Of a DNA stretch of 43,986 nucleotides, positions 27,756-36,288 are shown piece after piece (positions within the stretch are counted from its first letter, which is position 1; every line of letters begins with the position of its first letter). The DNA comes from an uncultured Pelagibacteraceae bacterium (GTDB taxonomy: Bacteria > Pseudomonadota > Alphaproteobacteria > Pelagibacterales > Pelagibacteraceae). The notes under the pieces were generated by a model. That model made no database searches. It saw only the letters and a list, made by a program, of their open reading frames with translations, and was not told where the DNA came from. Position numbers and translations under genes: made by a program. The stretch is taken from contig CACOCL010000005.1 of NCBI GenBank assembly GCA_902625825.1, forward strand, positions 1 through 43,986. The letters run 5' to 3'.

Positions 27756-28335
27756 AATACTTATCCCCACTTTTCTTTGTGAGATCCTCAACAATTGCAG
27801 AAAGGCTGCTATTATTTATATCAGCTCCAATCAATTTTTTTACAATTTCTGAAGACGTTTCAATTGCAATTTTATTAATTTTTTCAGGAGCTCCTTTTCT
27901 TAATAATTCAATTTCTTTCTCAGCCTTTTTTATTTCATCATCGATTTGATTATCTAAAACTTCTTTTTTAGAATTTATATCTTTAAGAGCTTTATCTCTG
28001 GCATCTTTAAAAATATTTTTTGCTTTTAACTTTGTTTTTAGAATAATTTGATCATATTCTTTTAGTTTGCTTTCGCTACTTTCTCTTTGCTTTTCTGCTG
28101 CCTCAATATTCTCTTGTATTTGTGATTTTCTAAGTTCTAGATTTGCACTTATCTTTGGCAGAATCAATTTAGACAAAATTATATATAAAGTACCAAAGGT
28201 TAATGTAAGCCAGAATATTTGTGAAATCCAAAACTCAGGATTTAATTGAGGCATTCCACCGCTTTCAGCACCAAAAACTTCTTTTAAAAAAAAGAAATTA
28301 AAAAATATAAACTGAAAAAATATTTTTTTAATCAT
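27745..28335 (-). CDS. atpF': ATP synthase F0 subunit b' (second peripheral stalk subunit)
   Basis: A 196-aa divergent b-type subunit; a b/b' heterodimer is found in photosynthetic bacteria, alphaproteobacteria and chloroplasts. After a short hydrophobic N terminus (residues about 3-18) comes PQLNPEFWISQIFWLTLTFG, the typical b' membrane segment, then a charged coiled coil. It lies between atpE (3 bp away) and atpF (11-bp overlap). The N-terminal hydrophobic stretch may be a cleaved signal or part of the anchor. Confidence 0.9.
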   Translation of the reverse strand: MIKKIFFQFIFFNFFFLKEVFGAESGGMPQLNPEFWISQIFWLTLTFGTLYIILSKLILPKISANLELRKSQIQENIEAAEKQRESSESKLKEYDQIILKTKLKAKNIFKDARDKALKDINSKKEVLDNQIDDEIKKAEKEIELLRKGAPEKINKIAIETSSEIVKKLIGADINNSSLSAIVEDLTKKSGDKYYGS

Positions 28336-28338
28336 TAT

Positions 28339-28566
28339 TTAAAACGCAAAAAGAATGATTAACGCTACTACTAATCCAAACAATCCAGTTGCCTCTGCAA
28401 GAGCAAATCCTAAAAGTAAATTAGGAAATTGTTTCTGTGCTGCAGAAGGGTTTCTCATCGCTCCTGATAAATAATTTCCAAATATTATTCCAATACCAAC
28501 CCCGGCACCTGCTAGAGCAATGGCTGCTAAACCTGCCCCTATCATTTTTGCTGCTTCTAATTCCAT
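28339..28566 (-). CDS. atpE: ATP synthase F0 subunit c
   Basis: Proteolipid of 75 aa that forms the rotor ring. Two helices are joined by the polar loop RNPSAAQ. The essential carboxylate is the Glu in ALAEATGLFG of helix 2. The Gln/Glu/Ser ligand set of Na+-type rings is not visible (helix 1 reads GAGVGIGIIFG), so proton coupling is expected. It has an unusually good ribosome binding site compared with neighbouring genes. Confidence 0.97.
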   Translation of the reverse strand: MELEAAKMIGAGLAAIALAGAGVGIGIIFGNYLSGAMRNPSAAQKQFPNLLLGFALAEATGLFGLVVALIILFAF

Positions 28567-28571
28567 TATGT

Positions 28572-28577
28572 CCTCCT
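28572..28577 (-). promoter_or_regulatory. Strong Shine-Dalgarno site of atpE
   Basis: A perfect AGGAGG on the minus strand, 5 nt before the atpE ATG. Most genes in this window have no more than 3-4 matching bases. The c subunit is needed in about ten copies per complex, so a stronger initiation site fits the stoichiometry. Confidence 0.7.
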
Positions 28578-28584
28578 ATGTTAA

Positions 28585-29319
28585 TTAATGGTGTAAATTT
28601 AATGCATCATTTAAATAGATGCAGGTTAAGATTGCAAAAACATATGCTTGAAGAAAAGCAACTAAGATCTCCAAACCAGTTAAAGCAACCGAAAAACTAA
28701 GTGGAAGCCATCCACCAATTATTCCGAGACTTACTACAAAGCCTCCGAAAACTTTCATCATAGTATGACCTGCCATCATGTTTGCAAAAAGCCTTACTGA
28801 TAAGCTTATAGGTCTACTTAAGTATGATATAATTTCAATTATAATAATTAATGGCAATAAAACTATTGGAACGCCGCTAGGCACAAATAATTTTAAATAG
28901 CCAAAACCATGTTTGATAAAACCAATAATTGTTACGCCAATAAAAATAAAAGCTGCCAGAACAAAAGTCACTATGATGTGACTTGTAACAGTAAAAGTAT
29001 AAGGTATCATCCCGAACATATTGCAAAAAAGGACGAACATAAATAATGAAAATATAAACGAAAAATAAGGTTTAGCTTTAGAACCTGCTGTATCGTTTAT
29101 CATTTTTGACACAAAAGAATAACTTAATTCGCCAAGAAGTTGGATTTTGTTTGGTAATATTGAGTTCTTTTTAGAACCAAGATTAAAGATTATTAAAATT
29201 GCCAAAGAACTTATAACCATAAACAAACTTGCATTTGTAAATGAAATATCAAAATTTCCTATTTTAATTTCTGGACCAATTCTATAAACTTCGAATTGGG
29301 TCATTGGATTTGCTGCCAT
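28585..29319 (-). CDS. atpB: ATP synthase F0 subunit a
   Basis: Membrane stator subunit that holds the two proton half-channels. It is 244 aa. The essential Arg lies in SVRLFANMMAGH, followed by the conserved aromatic and polar residues of the last helix (AFLQAYVFAILTCIYLNDAL). The N-terminal PMTQFEVYRIGP is typical of alphaproteobacteria. It lies 7 bp after atpI and 18 bp before atpE. Confidence 0.97.
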   Translation of the reverse strand: MAANPMTQFEVYRIGPEIKIGNFDISFTNASLFMVISSLAILIIFNLGSKKNSILPNKIQLLGELSYSFVSKMINDTAGSKAKPYFSFIFSLFMFVLFCNMFGMIPYTFTVTSHIIVTFVLAAFIFIGVTIIGFIKHGFGYLKLFVPSGVPIVLLPLIIIIEIISYLSRPISLSVRLFANMMAGHTMMKVFGGFVVSLGIIGGWLPLSFSVALTGLEILVAFLQAYVFAILTCIYLNDALNLHH

Positions 29320-29326
29320 AAATTTT

Positions 29327-29605
29327 TTATCTATTTTGCATATTTTTTGCAGACTTAACTACATTCGTTATTCCAGCAATCACACCTACAAAAAAAAATA
29401 TTAAAATTAACCAGGGTTTAGTACCAAAGGTCTTGTCTAAAATAAACCCAATAATTGTCCCCACCGCCACAGCGGAAACTAGTTCAGTGCTTAGCTTAAA
29501 AGCAGTACCAATTGACGATGGATTGTGTTTTTTGTTGTTTAATTCTCTCTTCGAAGCCTTTTTTTTTGCAATCTCTAAGCGAGTTTTAAATGGATCTTTT
29601 GACAT
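29327..29605 (-). CDS. atpI: ATP synthase-associated protein AtpI
   Basis: A 92-aa membrane protein with two helices (about 40-58 and 66-85) after a basic N terminus. AtpI is thought to help c-ring assembly or Mg2+ handling. The VAVGTIIGFILDKTFGTKPW segment matches the family. It is the first gene of the F0 operon, 14 bp after the smc stop. Confidence 0.85.
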   Translation of the reverse strand: MSKDPFKTRLEIAKKKASKRELNNKKHNPSSIGTAFKLSTELVSAVAVGTIIGFILDKTFGTKPWLILIFFFVGVIAGITNVVKSAKNMQNR

Positions 29606-29619
29606 TTTCTTAATCTTAG

Positions 29620-32016
29620 CTACGCGACCATACTCTCAGCTTTTTGTAAATCAACAGAAACTAGCTGACTTATACCTTTCTCAGGCATAGTAACCCCATA
29701 TAGTCTGTTCATTTTAGACATTGTCAAAGCATGGTGAGTGACAATAATAAATTTTGTATTGGTTATTTTTGTTAGTTCCTCGAGCAAACTACAAAATCGG
29801 GTTACATTTGCATCATCGAGTGGAGCATCAACTTCATCAAGGACGCAAATAGGAGACGGATTAGTTAAAAAAACTGCAAAAATTAAAGATAAGGCTGTTA
29901 ACGCCTGTTCTCCACCAGATAATAAAGTTATAGATTGAAGTCTCTTGCCTGGGGGACTTACTAACATCTCCAATCCTGCTTCAAGTGGATCGTCAGAGTC
30001 GACTAATTCAAGCTTCGCATTTCCACCATTAAATAATTTTGTATAAACTTCATTAAATTTTCTATTAACTTTATCAAATGCTTCAGTTAATCTTTCTCTT
30101 CCTTTTTGGTTTAGTTCATTAATACTCTCTTTTAACTTCATTATAGCAGTGACTAAATCAGATCTATCCTGTTCCATTTTCTTTATTTCAGTTTCATACT
30201 TAATAGTTTCTTCATCGGCTTTTAGGTTAACTGAACCCAATCTTTCCCTTTCTTGTTTCTTTTTATCTAGCAAGTCCTCTTGATTAACAGCGTCTGGAAG
30301 CTCTTCTTTACCAAATAGATTTGAGTTTTCTAAAATATTTTCTTCAGATAAATTAAGATCTGAATAAATTCTATCAACTAAATCTGTTTTTCTTTTTTTT
30401 AGTCCTTCAATAGTTGCTCCAGAGCTAGCTTTTCTTTCTCTAATTTGTATTGATTCTTCTTGGATTTGATTTAGTTGGGCTCTTAAAGTTTCAATTTTTT
30501 GATCTGTTGCATTTATGATAGTTTCATTTTCATCTTTTTCTTTTTCAGAAATTCTCAAGCTTTCAGAAATTTGTCCTTTTTTTTCTGCTTGTAATTTTGG
30601 TTGATTGTCCAATTTTTCTAATTGTAAATTTAGTTTGTTCTTTCTTTCGCTCAATTCTGTAATCATCTTTTCAGAATTAGAAAATAAATTTTTCCAGCTC
30701 TCTATTTCTTTACCAATAGTGCTTATTCGTTGATTTCTTTTTACAGACTCTTTTTTAATATTTTGATTTTGGCTATAGCTTTCTGCATATTCATCAATAA
30801 TTAGTTTGCAATTTTCTAGAATACTAATTGCTTCTTCACCTTTTTTTAAATTAATAAGCTCTTTAACTTTATCTATTTCTGATTTTAATTTATTTTTTGC
30901 ATTACTAAGATCTTCATTAGATCTTTTTTCTGTTTCATAATATTTTGAGTCAATTTCAATCAATTCATTTTTTTCTTCTTTCAATCTTTTTTCATTTGAG
31001 TTTGCATCTATGACAATTCCTTTTTCCCTATTGATATCATCATCAAATGTTTTGAGAGTTTTTTTAATATTTTCTAATTCATCTTGAATTCTCAAATTCT
31101 CTTCGTCGAGACCTTGGAGTTCTAAATTTAGTCTTTGTATCTTTGAGACATTTTCAATATTTTTTTCTCTCAAGGGTGTAACATTGTCCGTCTCAGACTT
31201 AATTAAAGTCTCAATTTCATTTATCTTGTTATTAAATCCACTTACTTCCTCCTCAGCTTCGGTGTTAATCTCATTTTCAATTTTGATCTCTTTATCAATT
31301 TCAAGTAACTTTAAATAGTAAAGACCTGCTTCAATTTTTTTAATTTCATCAGATATATTTTTGTATTTAGTTGCCTCCTCAGCCTGTTTTTGAAGATTTG
31401 ACAGCTGTCTTTCTTGTTGTTTTCTTAATTCATCGGCTCTTTTGAGGTTGTTTTCAGCTGCGCTTAATCTCAGTTCCGCTTCATGCCTTCTAACATGCAA
31501 ACCAGATATTCCCGCAGCTTCCTCAAGAATAGCCCTTCTATCTGTTGGTTTTGCTGTAACAAGTGCACCAATACGACCTTGACTAATCATTGAAGGTGAG
31601 TGGGCACCAGTTGACAGATCCGCAAAAAACATTTGAGCATCTCTAGCCCTTACTTCTTTATCATTAATATAGAATTTAGAACCTTTATCTTTTTCAATTT
31701 TTCTTCTCACATTTACTTCATCTAGTTCTCTAAACTGAACTGGACCTTCTTTATTTTTATTTGCAACACTTACTGAAACTTCTGCAATATTTTTGGATGG
31801 TTTGTTTGAGGTCCCTGAAAAAATTACATCTTCCATACCAGAACCTCTCATGCTTTTTGCTGATGTCTCTCCCATTACCCATCTTAAAGATTCAACAATA
31901 TTTGATTTTCCACATCCATTTGGACCAACGATACCTGTCAGGCCTTCTTCAATTAAGAAGCTAGTTTTATCAGCGAAAGATTTAAATCCATTAAGTTGGA
32001 TTTTTTTAAACTCCAT
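29620..32016 (-). CDS. smc: SMC family chromosome segregation ATPase, shortened and apparently hinge-less
   Basis: ABC-type ATPase of bacterial condensin. N-terminal head: Walker A GPNGCGKSN (31-39), and the arginine-rich region around SQGRIGALVTAKPTDRR. C-terminal head: signature LSGGEQ (699-704), Walker B CVLDE (724-728), and THHALTM. The end, GVTMPEKGISQLVSVDL, is typical of alphaproteobacterial SMC. The protein is 798 aa, against about 1,150 for most SMCs. Between the heads I see only charged, coiled-coil-like sequence (about 170-640) and none of the Gly-rich hinge sequence. The reading frame is intact end to end, so this is not a frameshift. The ScpA/ScpB partners are not in the window. 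Confidence 0.88.
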   Translation of the reverse strand: MEFKKIQLNGFKSFADKTSFLIEEGLTGIVGPNGCGKSNIVESLRWVMGETSAKSMRGSGMEDVIFSGTSNKPSKNIAEVSVSVANKNKEGPVQFRELDEVNVRRKIEKDKGSKFYINDKEVRARDAQMFFADLSTGAHSPSMISQGRIGALVTAKPTDRRAILEEAAGISGLHVRRHEAELRLSAAENNLKRADELRKQQERQLSNLQKQAEEATKYKNISDEIKKIEAGLYYLKLLEIDKEIKIENEINTEAEEEVSGFNNKINEIETLIKSETDNVTPLREKNIENVSKIQRLNLELQGLDEENLRIQDELENIKKTLKTFDDDINREKGIVIDANSNEKRLKEEKNELIEIDSKYYETEKRSNEDLSNAKNKLKSEIDKVKELINLKKGEEAISILENCKLIIDEYAESYSQNQNIKKESVKRNQRISTIGKEIESWKNLFSNSEKMITELSERKNKLNLQLEKLDNQPKLQAEKKGQISESLRISEKEKDENETIINATDQKIETLRAQLNQIQEESIQIRERKASSGATIEGLKKRKTDLVDRIYSDLNLSEENILENSNLFGKEELPDAVNQEDLLDKKKQERERLGSVNLKADEETIKYETEIKKMEQDRSDLVTAIMKLKESINELNQKGRERLTEAFDKVNRKFNEVYTKLFNGGNAKLELVDSDDPLEAGLEMLVSPPGKRLQSITLLSGGEQALTALSLIFAVFLTNPSPICVLDEVDAPLDDANVTRFCSLLEELTKITNTKFIIVTHHALTMSKMNRLYGVTMPEKGISQLVSVDLQKAESMVA

Positions 32017-32023
32017 GATAAAT

Positions 32024-32599
32024 TTATATCAGTTTTTCGAGAGATTTTTTTAAATTTTTATAATTTAGAGTTTTTTCAAACTTTTTGTTATTGATAATTA
32101 TCGTAGGAGTAGCATTTACTCTATACTTTTTATTTCCCTCGATTCGATCATTAAGTACAAAATCTTCAATTTCCTTGTTGTTAACGCATTTCTCAAAATT
32201 AATATCAAAACCCTCTTTCTTTAAAAATATTTTAAGACTGTCATTCACTTCTTCAACTGTACTTCCTTTTACCCAAGCCTGTTGATTGGAATATAGACTC
32301 TCAAGAATTTCTAAACCTTGATTTTTTTTGCACTGAGCAATTTTTGAGGCGTTAAAAGCAGCAACATCTAAAGGGAAATGTCTGAATTCTATTTTGGCTA
32401 AGCCAGTATCAATGTAATCTTTTTTAAGTTGAGGATAAATATTTTTATGAAAATCTGCACAATGACTACAAGTAAGAGACTCATATATTAGAATAATAAT
32501 TTTTGCATTCTCGTTGCCAGAAAATATTCTTTTGGTTTCAGCATTTACATTTGTCTCAATTCCTATAAACAAAATAATTGATAATAAGATTTTTTTCAT
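32024..32599 (-). CDS. DsbA-family thiol-disulfide oxidoreductase, periplasmic
   Basis: A 191-aa thioredoxin-fold protein with a signal peptide (residues 1-20, ending VNA). The active site is C44-S-H-C47, and the cis-Pro loop reads NATPTIIIN. An all-helical insert sits between these, as in DsbA and DsbG/ScoI-like proteins. It is expected to form or exchange disulfides on exported proteins. It lies between the dciA-like gene (4-bp overlap) and smc (7 bp). Confidence 0.87.
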   Translation of the reverse strand: MKKILLSIILFIGIETNVNAETKRIFSGNENAKIIILIYESLTCSHCADFHKNIYPQLKKDYIDTGLAKIEFRHFPLDVAAFNASKIAQCKKNQGLEILESLYSNQQAWVKGSTVEEVNDSLKIFLKKEGFDINFEKCVNNKEIEDFVLNDRIEGNKKYRVNATPTIIINNKKFEKTLNYKNLKKSLEKLI

Positions 32600-33084
32600 T
32601 TTTGCTTAAATACTTTTGTCAATTCAATTAAAGACTTTTTGATTTTTTCATTTTTAACTTCTTTTATTTGTTTTTGATATTTGTTATTTGTCACATTGGC
32701 TTTTTTAGGATTTTCACTAATTGGATTCATAGTTTCATAATCAAAACTGGAAAATTTTAAGTTTTCAACAACATTATACCCAAAAAAATTATTCATTTTA
32801 TCTTTAATTTCTTTTTTTGAATATTCGAGGTCAACTTCATGACCTCTTTTCACCATAACTACCAAAGTACTTACACCAAACTTGTTTGAGTCTTTAAATT
32901 TTTTGGGGTAACAAAATTTAAATAAGTTATCCCCAACTATATACTTCCAATTATTGAGTGTTTCAGAAAAAATGTGACCTTTTTTTATAATAATCTTTTT
33001 AATATTTTTTGGTAAAGTATCTTTAAAAGATCTTAAGCCTTGAATGCTTCTATTTCTCTGCTTAGTATATTTTTTAAATTGCAT
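32596..33084 (-). CDS. DUF721/DciA-like protein (putative replicative helicase loader)
   Basis: A 162-aa basic protein. The central part (about 10-100) fits DUF721: WKYIVGDNLFKFCYP, then LVVMVKRGHEVDLEYSKKEI and a C-terminal strand NLKFSSF. DciA, a member of this family, loads DnaB helicase in bacteria without DnaC; the role here is by family only. I chose the ATG at 33084, whose start codon abuts the divergent mutY ATG; an ATG at 33096 would add MFFH and overlap mutY. The C-terminal tail is lysine-rich and low complexity. Confidence 0.72.
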   Translation of the reverse strand: MQFKKYTKQRNRSIQGLRSFKDTLPKNIKKIIIKKGHIFSETLNNWKYIVGDNLFKFCYPKKFKDSNKFGVSTLVVMVKRGHEVDLEYSKKEIKDKMNNFFGYNVVENLKFSSFDYETMNPISENPKKANVTNNKYQKQIKEVKNEKIKKSLIELTKVFKQK

Positions 33085-34065
33085 ATGAAAGAACAATTAT
33101 TAACAAAAAAAATTCTTAATTGGTATGATATTAATAAAAGATCATTACCATGGCGAAAAAGTGTTTCTTTGCAAAAAAGACAGTACTACACATTAGTTAG
33201 TGAGTTTATGTTGCAACAAACTCAGGTTGCAACTGTAATACCATATTTCAATAGATTCATAAAAAAAATTCCTAGTATTAGAATTCTTTCAAAAGTTGAT
33301 AATAAAAAACTTATCAAACTTTGGGAGGGTCTTGGTTATTACTCAAGAGCAAGAAATTTAAAAAAAACTGCTCAAATTATTGTTAAAAACTTTAAGGGAA
33401 AGTTGCCTGATAATTTCGATGATTTGATATCGTTACCTGGAATTGGAAATTACACTGCAAGTGCAATTTTAGCGATAGGTTTCAATAAGCCTTACATTCC
33501 ATTAGATGGAAATATAGAAAGAGTTCTAAAAAGATATTTATATTTAAAAAAAGAGAGGGATATTCAAAAAGACAACCTTTTTAAAAAAAAATCTATATTC
33601 GGAACATCATCACGATCTAGTGATTACGCACAAGCTCTTATGGAATTAGGAGCTCTAGTTTGCAAACCAACAAATCCACTATGTAGTCAATGCCCTGTAT
33701 CTTATAATTGTAAATCTTTAAAAAAAGAAGATTTTGATTTAACGAAAATTACAAAAAAAAACACAGAAAAATATTTTCTTTTAAAAGTTTATAAAAAAGA
33801 TCATAGATATTTATTAATTAAAAATACCAAGTTTAATTTTTTAAAAAATTTAACAATATTTCCAATGGAAGAGTTATCGAAACCCAAAAATTTTAACGAA
33901 AACTTAAATTTTAAATTATCTAATATGAATATGAATATTAAAATTCAGTATTTAAAAAATAGTATTAAATTTCAAGCGCCTTTTTGGGTTGATGAAAAAA
34001 AATTAGACAATTACGTGCTACCATCATTTACAAAAAAAATTGTTAAATATTTAGAAAAAAATTGA
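33085..34065 (+). CDS. mutY: A/G-specific adenine DNA glycosylase MutY
   Basis: Removes adenine mispaired with 8-oxoguanine. With the ATG at 33085 it is 326 aa; a further in-frame ATG upstream would extend it into the divergent gene. Catalytic residues are E40 in SEFMLQQTQV and D141 in IPLDGNIERV within the helix-hairpin-helix domain (LPGIGNYTA). The [4Fe-4S] loop has C193, C200, C203 and C209 (C-X6-C-X2-C-X5-C). The C-terminal NUDIX-like domain is shorter and less conserved than usual. It overlaps the FAD monooxygenase by one base. Confidence 0.94.
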   Translation: MKEQLLTKKILNWYDINKRSLPWRKSVSLQKRQYYTLVSEFMLQQTQVATVIPYFNRFIKKIPSIRILSKVDNKKLIKLWEGLGYYSRARNLKKTAQIIVKNFKGKLPDNFDDLISLPGIGNYTASAILAIGFNKPYIPLDGNIERVLKRYLYLKKERDIQKDNLFKKKSIFGTSSRSSDYAQALMELGALVCKPTNPLCSQCPVSYNCKSLKKEDFDLTKITKKNTEKYFLLKVYKKDHRYLLIKNTKFNFLKNLTIFPMEELSKPKNFNENLNFKLSNMNMNIKIQYLKNSIKFQAPFWVDEKKLDNYVLPSFTKKIVKYLEKN

Positions 34066-35210
34066 TGAAAAAAGTAGCTATTATTGGTGCAGGAATTTCT
34101 GGATTATTTATTGCCAACTTATTGAAAAAAAATCCCAATTATCAAGTTTCAATTTATGAGAAAAATACTTCAGCTGCATTAGAAGAGGGTTATGGCGTTC
34201 AATTGTCAGTAAATAGCATCAAGCTTTTAAATGAAATTGGATTTGAAAGATTTCATAGTAATGAAAAATTTACCCCTAAAAAAATAAATTTTTATTCAAA
34301 TAAGAACTTCAATAAAATATGTGAATTAAATATTTCAGACTTTAATTTAGATAATTGCAAATACACTACATTAAAAAGATCTAATTTAATAAATTTTTTA
34401 AAAAGAGATTTAGAAAAATTGATTAAATCTGACTATAATATCTCAAAAATAGAACAACTCGACAAACAAATTAAACTTTCTTTTGAGAATAATGAAATTG
34501 TCGAATGTGATTATTTGATAATTTCTGATGGAGTTTTCTCTAAAAGCAAAAGTCTTATCTCAAATAACAAAATTAAACCCATATATAACAATACAATCGC
34601 AATTCGAGGAATTTTAACCAAAATCCCTGAAAACATCGACAACAAAAATATTTCAGTATTTTTTGGGTCAGATTTTCATCATGTAATTTATCCAATAAAC
34701 TCTAGAGGAGAATTAAATTTTATAGCTATAATGAAATATCATTTATCATCTGAGGAGCGAAACGACTATTCGAATTTTAGTAATAATTTATTTATAAAAA
34801 AAATTTTAGAAAAAATTCCTTTAGCAGATAAAGATTTTTTAGAAAATTTAAAAGAGCTTAGAATATTTCCAGTGTTTATTAGTAATAATTTCTATAGATT
34901 AACAAATAATAATATTCATTTAATTGGTGATGCTTTTTTTGCTTTTCCACCATCATTTGCCCAAGGTGCATCTCAGTCAATTGAAAGTGCTTATGAGTTA
35001 TTTAAAAGTATTGAAAATAACACAGAGCACAATTTTTTTAAAAATAGAGTTAATAGAATAAAAATGATTAATTTTAGATCAAAACTTAATCAATTTGCTT
35101 TTCATTTATCTAATCCTTTAACAATATTTTTTAGAGATATATTTTTAAAGAAGTTGACGAAAAACAAAAAATTTTTAGAATCTTATTTGGGTAAGATCTA
35201 TAGAAATTAG
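34065..35210 (+). CDS. FAD-dependent aromatic monooxygenase (UbiH/salicylate hydroxylase-like)
   Basis: Group A flavoprotein monooxygenase of 381 aa. The N-terminal IIGAGISGLFIA binds FAD, DYLIISDGVFSKS is the DG motif, and LIGDAFFAFPPSFAQGASQSIE is the GD/flavin motif. Substrates in this family include ubiquinone precursors (UbiH/UbiL) and simple aromatics; the neighbours do not decide between them. The ATG overlaps the mutY stop (TGATG). Its 3' end overlaps the convergent ccrM by 4 bp, leaving no room for a terminator between them. Confidence 0.82.
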   Translation: MKKVAIIGAGISGLFIANLLKKNPNYQVSIYEKNTSAALEEGYGVQLSVNSIKLLNEIGFERFHSNEKFTPKKINFYSNKNFNKICELNISDFNLDNCKYTTLKRSNLINFLKRDLEKLIKSDYNISKIEQLDKQIKLSFENNEIVECDYLIISDGVFSKSKSLISNNKIKPIYNNTIAIRGILTKIPENIDNKNISVFFGSDFHHVIYPINSRGELNFIAIMKYHLSSEERNDYSNFSNNLFIKKILEKIPLADKDFLENLKELRIFPVFISNNFYRLTNNNIHLIGDAFFAFPPSFAQGASQSIESAYELFKSIENNTEHNFFKNRVNRIKMINFRSKLNQFAFHLSNPLTIFFRDIFLKKLTKNKKFLESYLGKIYRN

Positions 35211-36277
35211 CTCTTATTAATTAATCTTTGTCTTAAATTATCTATTGGAACTGCTAAACCATTTAAATTATAGTGCCAATAAGTCCATCCGTTGCAACTC
35301 TCAGCACCAAGAATTGCAGCTGCAACTTTATGAATTGAGCCCTCAGTTTGATCATGTTTTATACTGCCATCAGCCATGATTTTTGCACTTATTTTCTTCT
35401 TATTGTCAAAAATTGTTGTCCCAGGTTTTATAATTCCTAATTCTACCAATGAGCCAAAAGGTATTCTTGGTTTAGATTTATTATTTTTAAGAGTATCCAG
35501 ATAATTGTCCTCAATGGGTTTAGTATTTTTCAATCTTTGTTCGGCGGCTTTAAAATAAGCTTTTTCTTTTTCTATACCGTAATAATTTCTTCCTAATTTT
35601 TTTGCAACTGAAGCAGTCGTTCCTGAACCTAGAAAAGGATCTAAAACTAAATCATTTTTGTTGGAAGTTGCTAATAAAATTCTATGGAGTAATGCCTCAG
35701 GTTTTTGGGTAGAATGAACTTTTTTGCCGTTCTTTTTTAGTCTTTCTGACCCATTACAAATTGATAAACTCCAATTTGATCTCATTTGAAGATCATCATT
35801 TAAACATTTTAAAGACTGATAGTTAAAAGTATATTTTGATTTTTCAGATTTTGAAGCCCAAATTAGAGTTTCATGAGCGTTAGTAAAACGTGTTCCTCTA
35901 AAGTTTGGCATTGGATTCTTTTTATTCCAAATAACATCATTTAAAATCCAAAAGCCTAAATTTTGAATAGCTGTGCCAACTCTAAAAATATTATGATAAC
36001 TACCTATTACCCAAATCGCACCATGCTTTTTTAAGACCCTTTTACATTCACTTAACCATGCATAAGTGAAATCATCATATTTTTTAAAATTTTCAAATTT
36101 GTCCCAATTATCATTTACTGCAAGGACTTTAGATCTGTCAGGTCTAGTTAACTCACCTCTTAATTGTAAGTTATAAGGAGGGTCTGCAAAAATTAAGTCG
36201 AAAGTCTCGTCAGGAATTTTTTTTAATTCCTTTAAGCTATCTCCATTAATTAGTTTATTTTTGAATAACGATAACAT
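35207..36277 (-). CDS. ccrM: Cell-cycle adenine DNA methyltransferase CcrM (GANTC)
   Basis: Beta-class N6-adenine methyltransferase that in Caulobacter and relatives methylates GANTC late in replication. It is 356 aa. DPPYNLQL (DPPY 32-35) precedes DPFLGSGT (213-220), the order of the beta class. The C-terminal extension (about 262-352) with GTTIFDNKKK and GWTYWHYN is the specificity and DNA-opening domain unique to CcrM. The orphan setting, without a restriction enzyme, supports an epigenetic role. Two GANTC sites lie in the predicted promoter, which suggests control by its own methylation. Confidence 0.95.
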   Translation of the reverse strand: MLSLFKNKLINGDSLKELKKIPDETFDLIFADPPYNLQLRGELTRPDRSKVLAVNDNWDKFENFKKYDDFTYAWLSECKRVLKKHGAIWVIGSYHNIFRVGTAIQNLGFWILNDVIWNKKNPMPNFRGTRFTNAHETLIWASKSEKSKYTFNYQSLKCLNDDLQMRSNWSLSICNGSERLKKNGKKVHSTQKPEALLHRILLATSNKNDLVLDPFLGSGTTASVAKKLGRNYYGIEKEKAYFKAAEQRLKNTKPIEDNYLDTLKNNKSKPRIPFGSLVELGIIKPGTTIFDNKKKISAKIMADGSIKHDQTEGSIHKVAAAILGAESCNGWTYWHYNLNGLAVPIDNLRQRLINKS

Positions 36278-36288
36278 TTTAAAAATAA

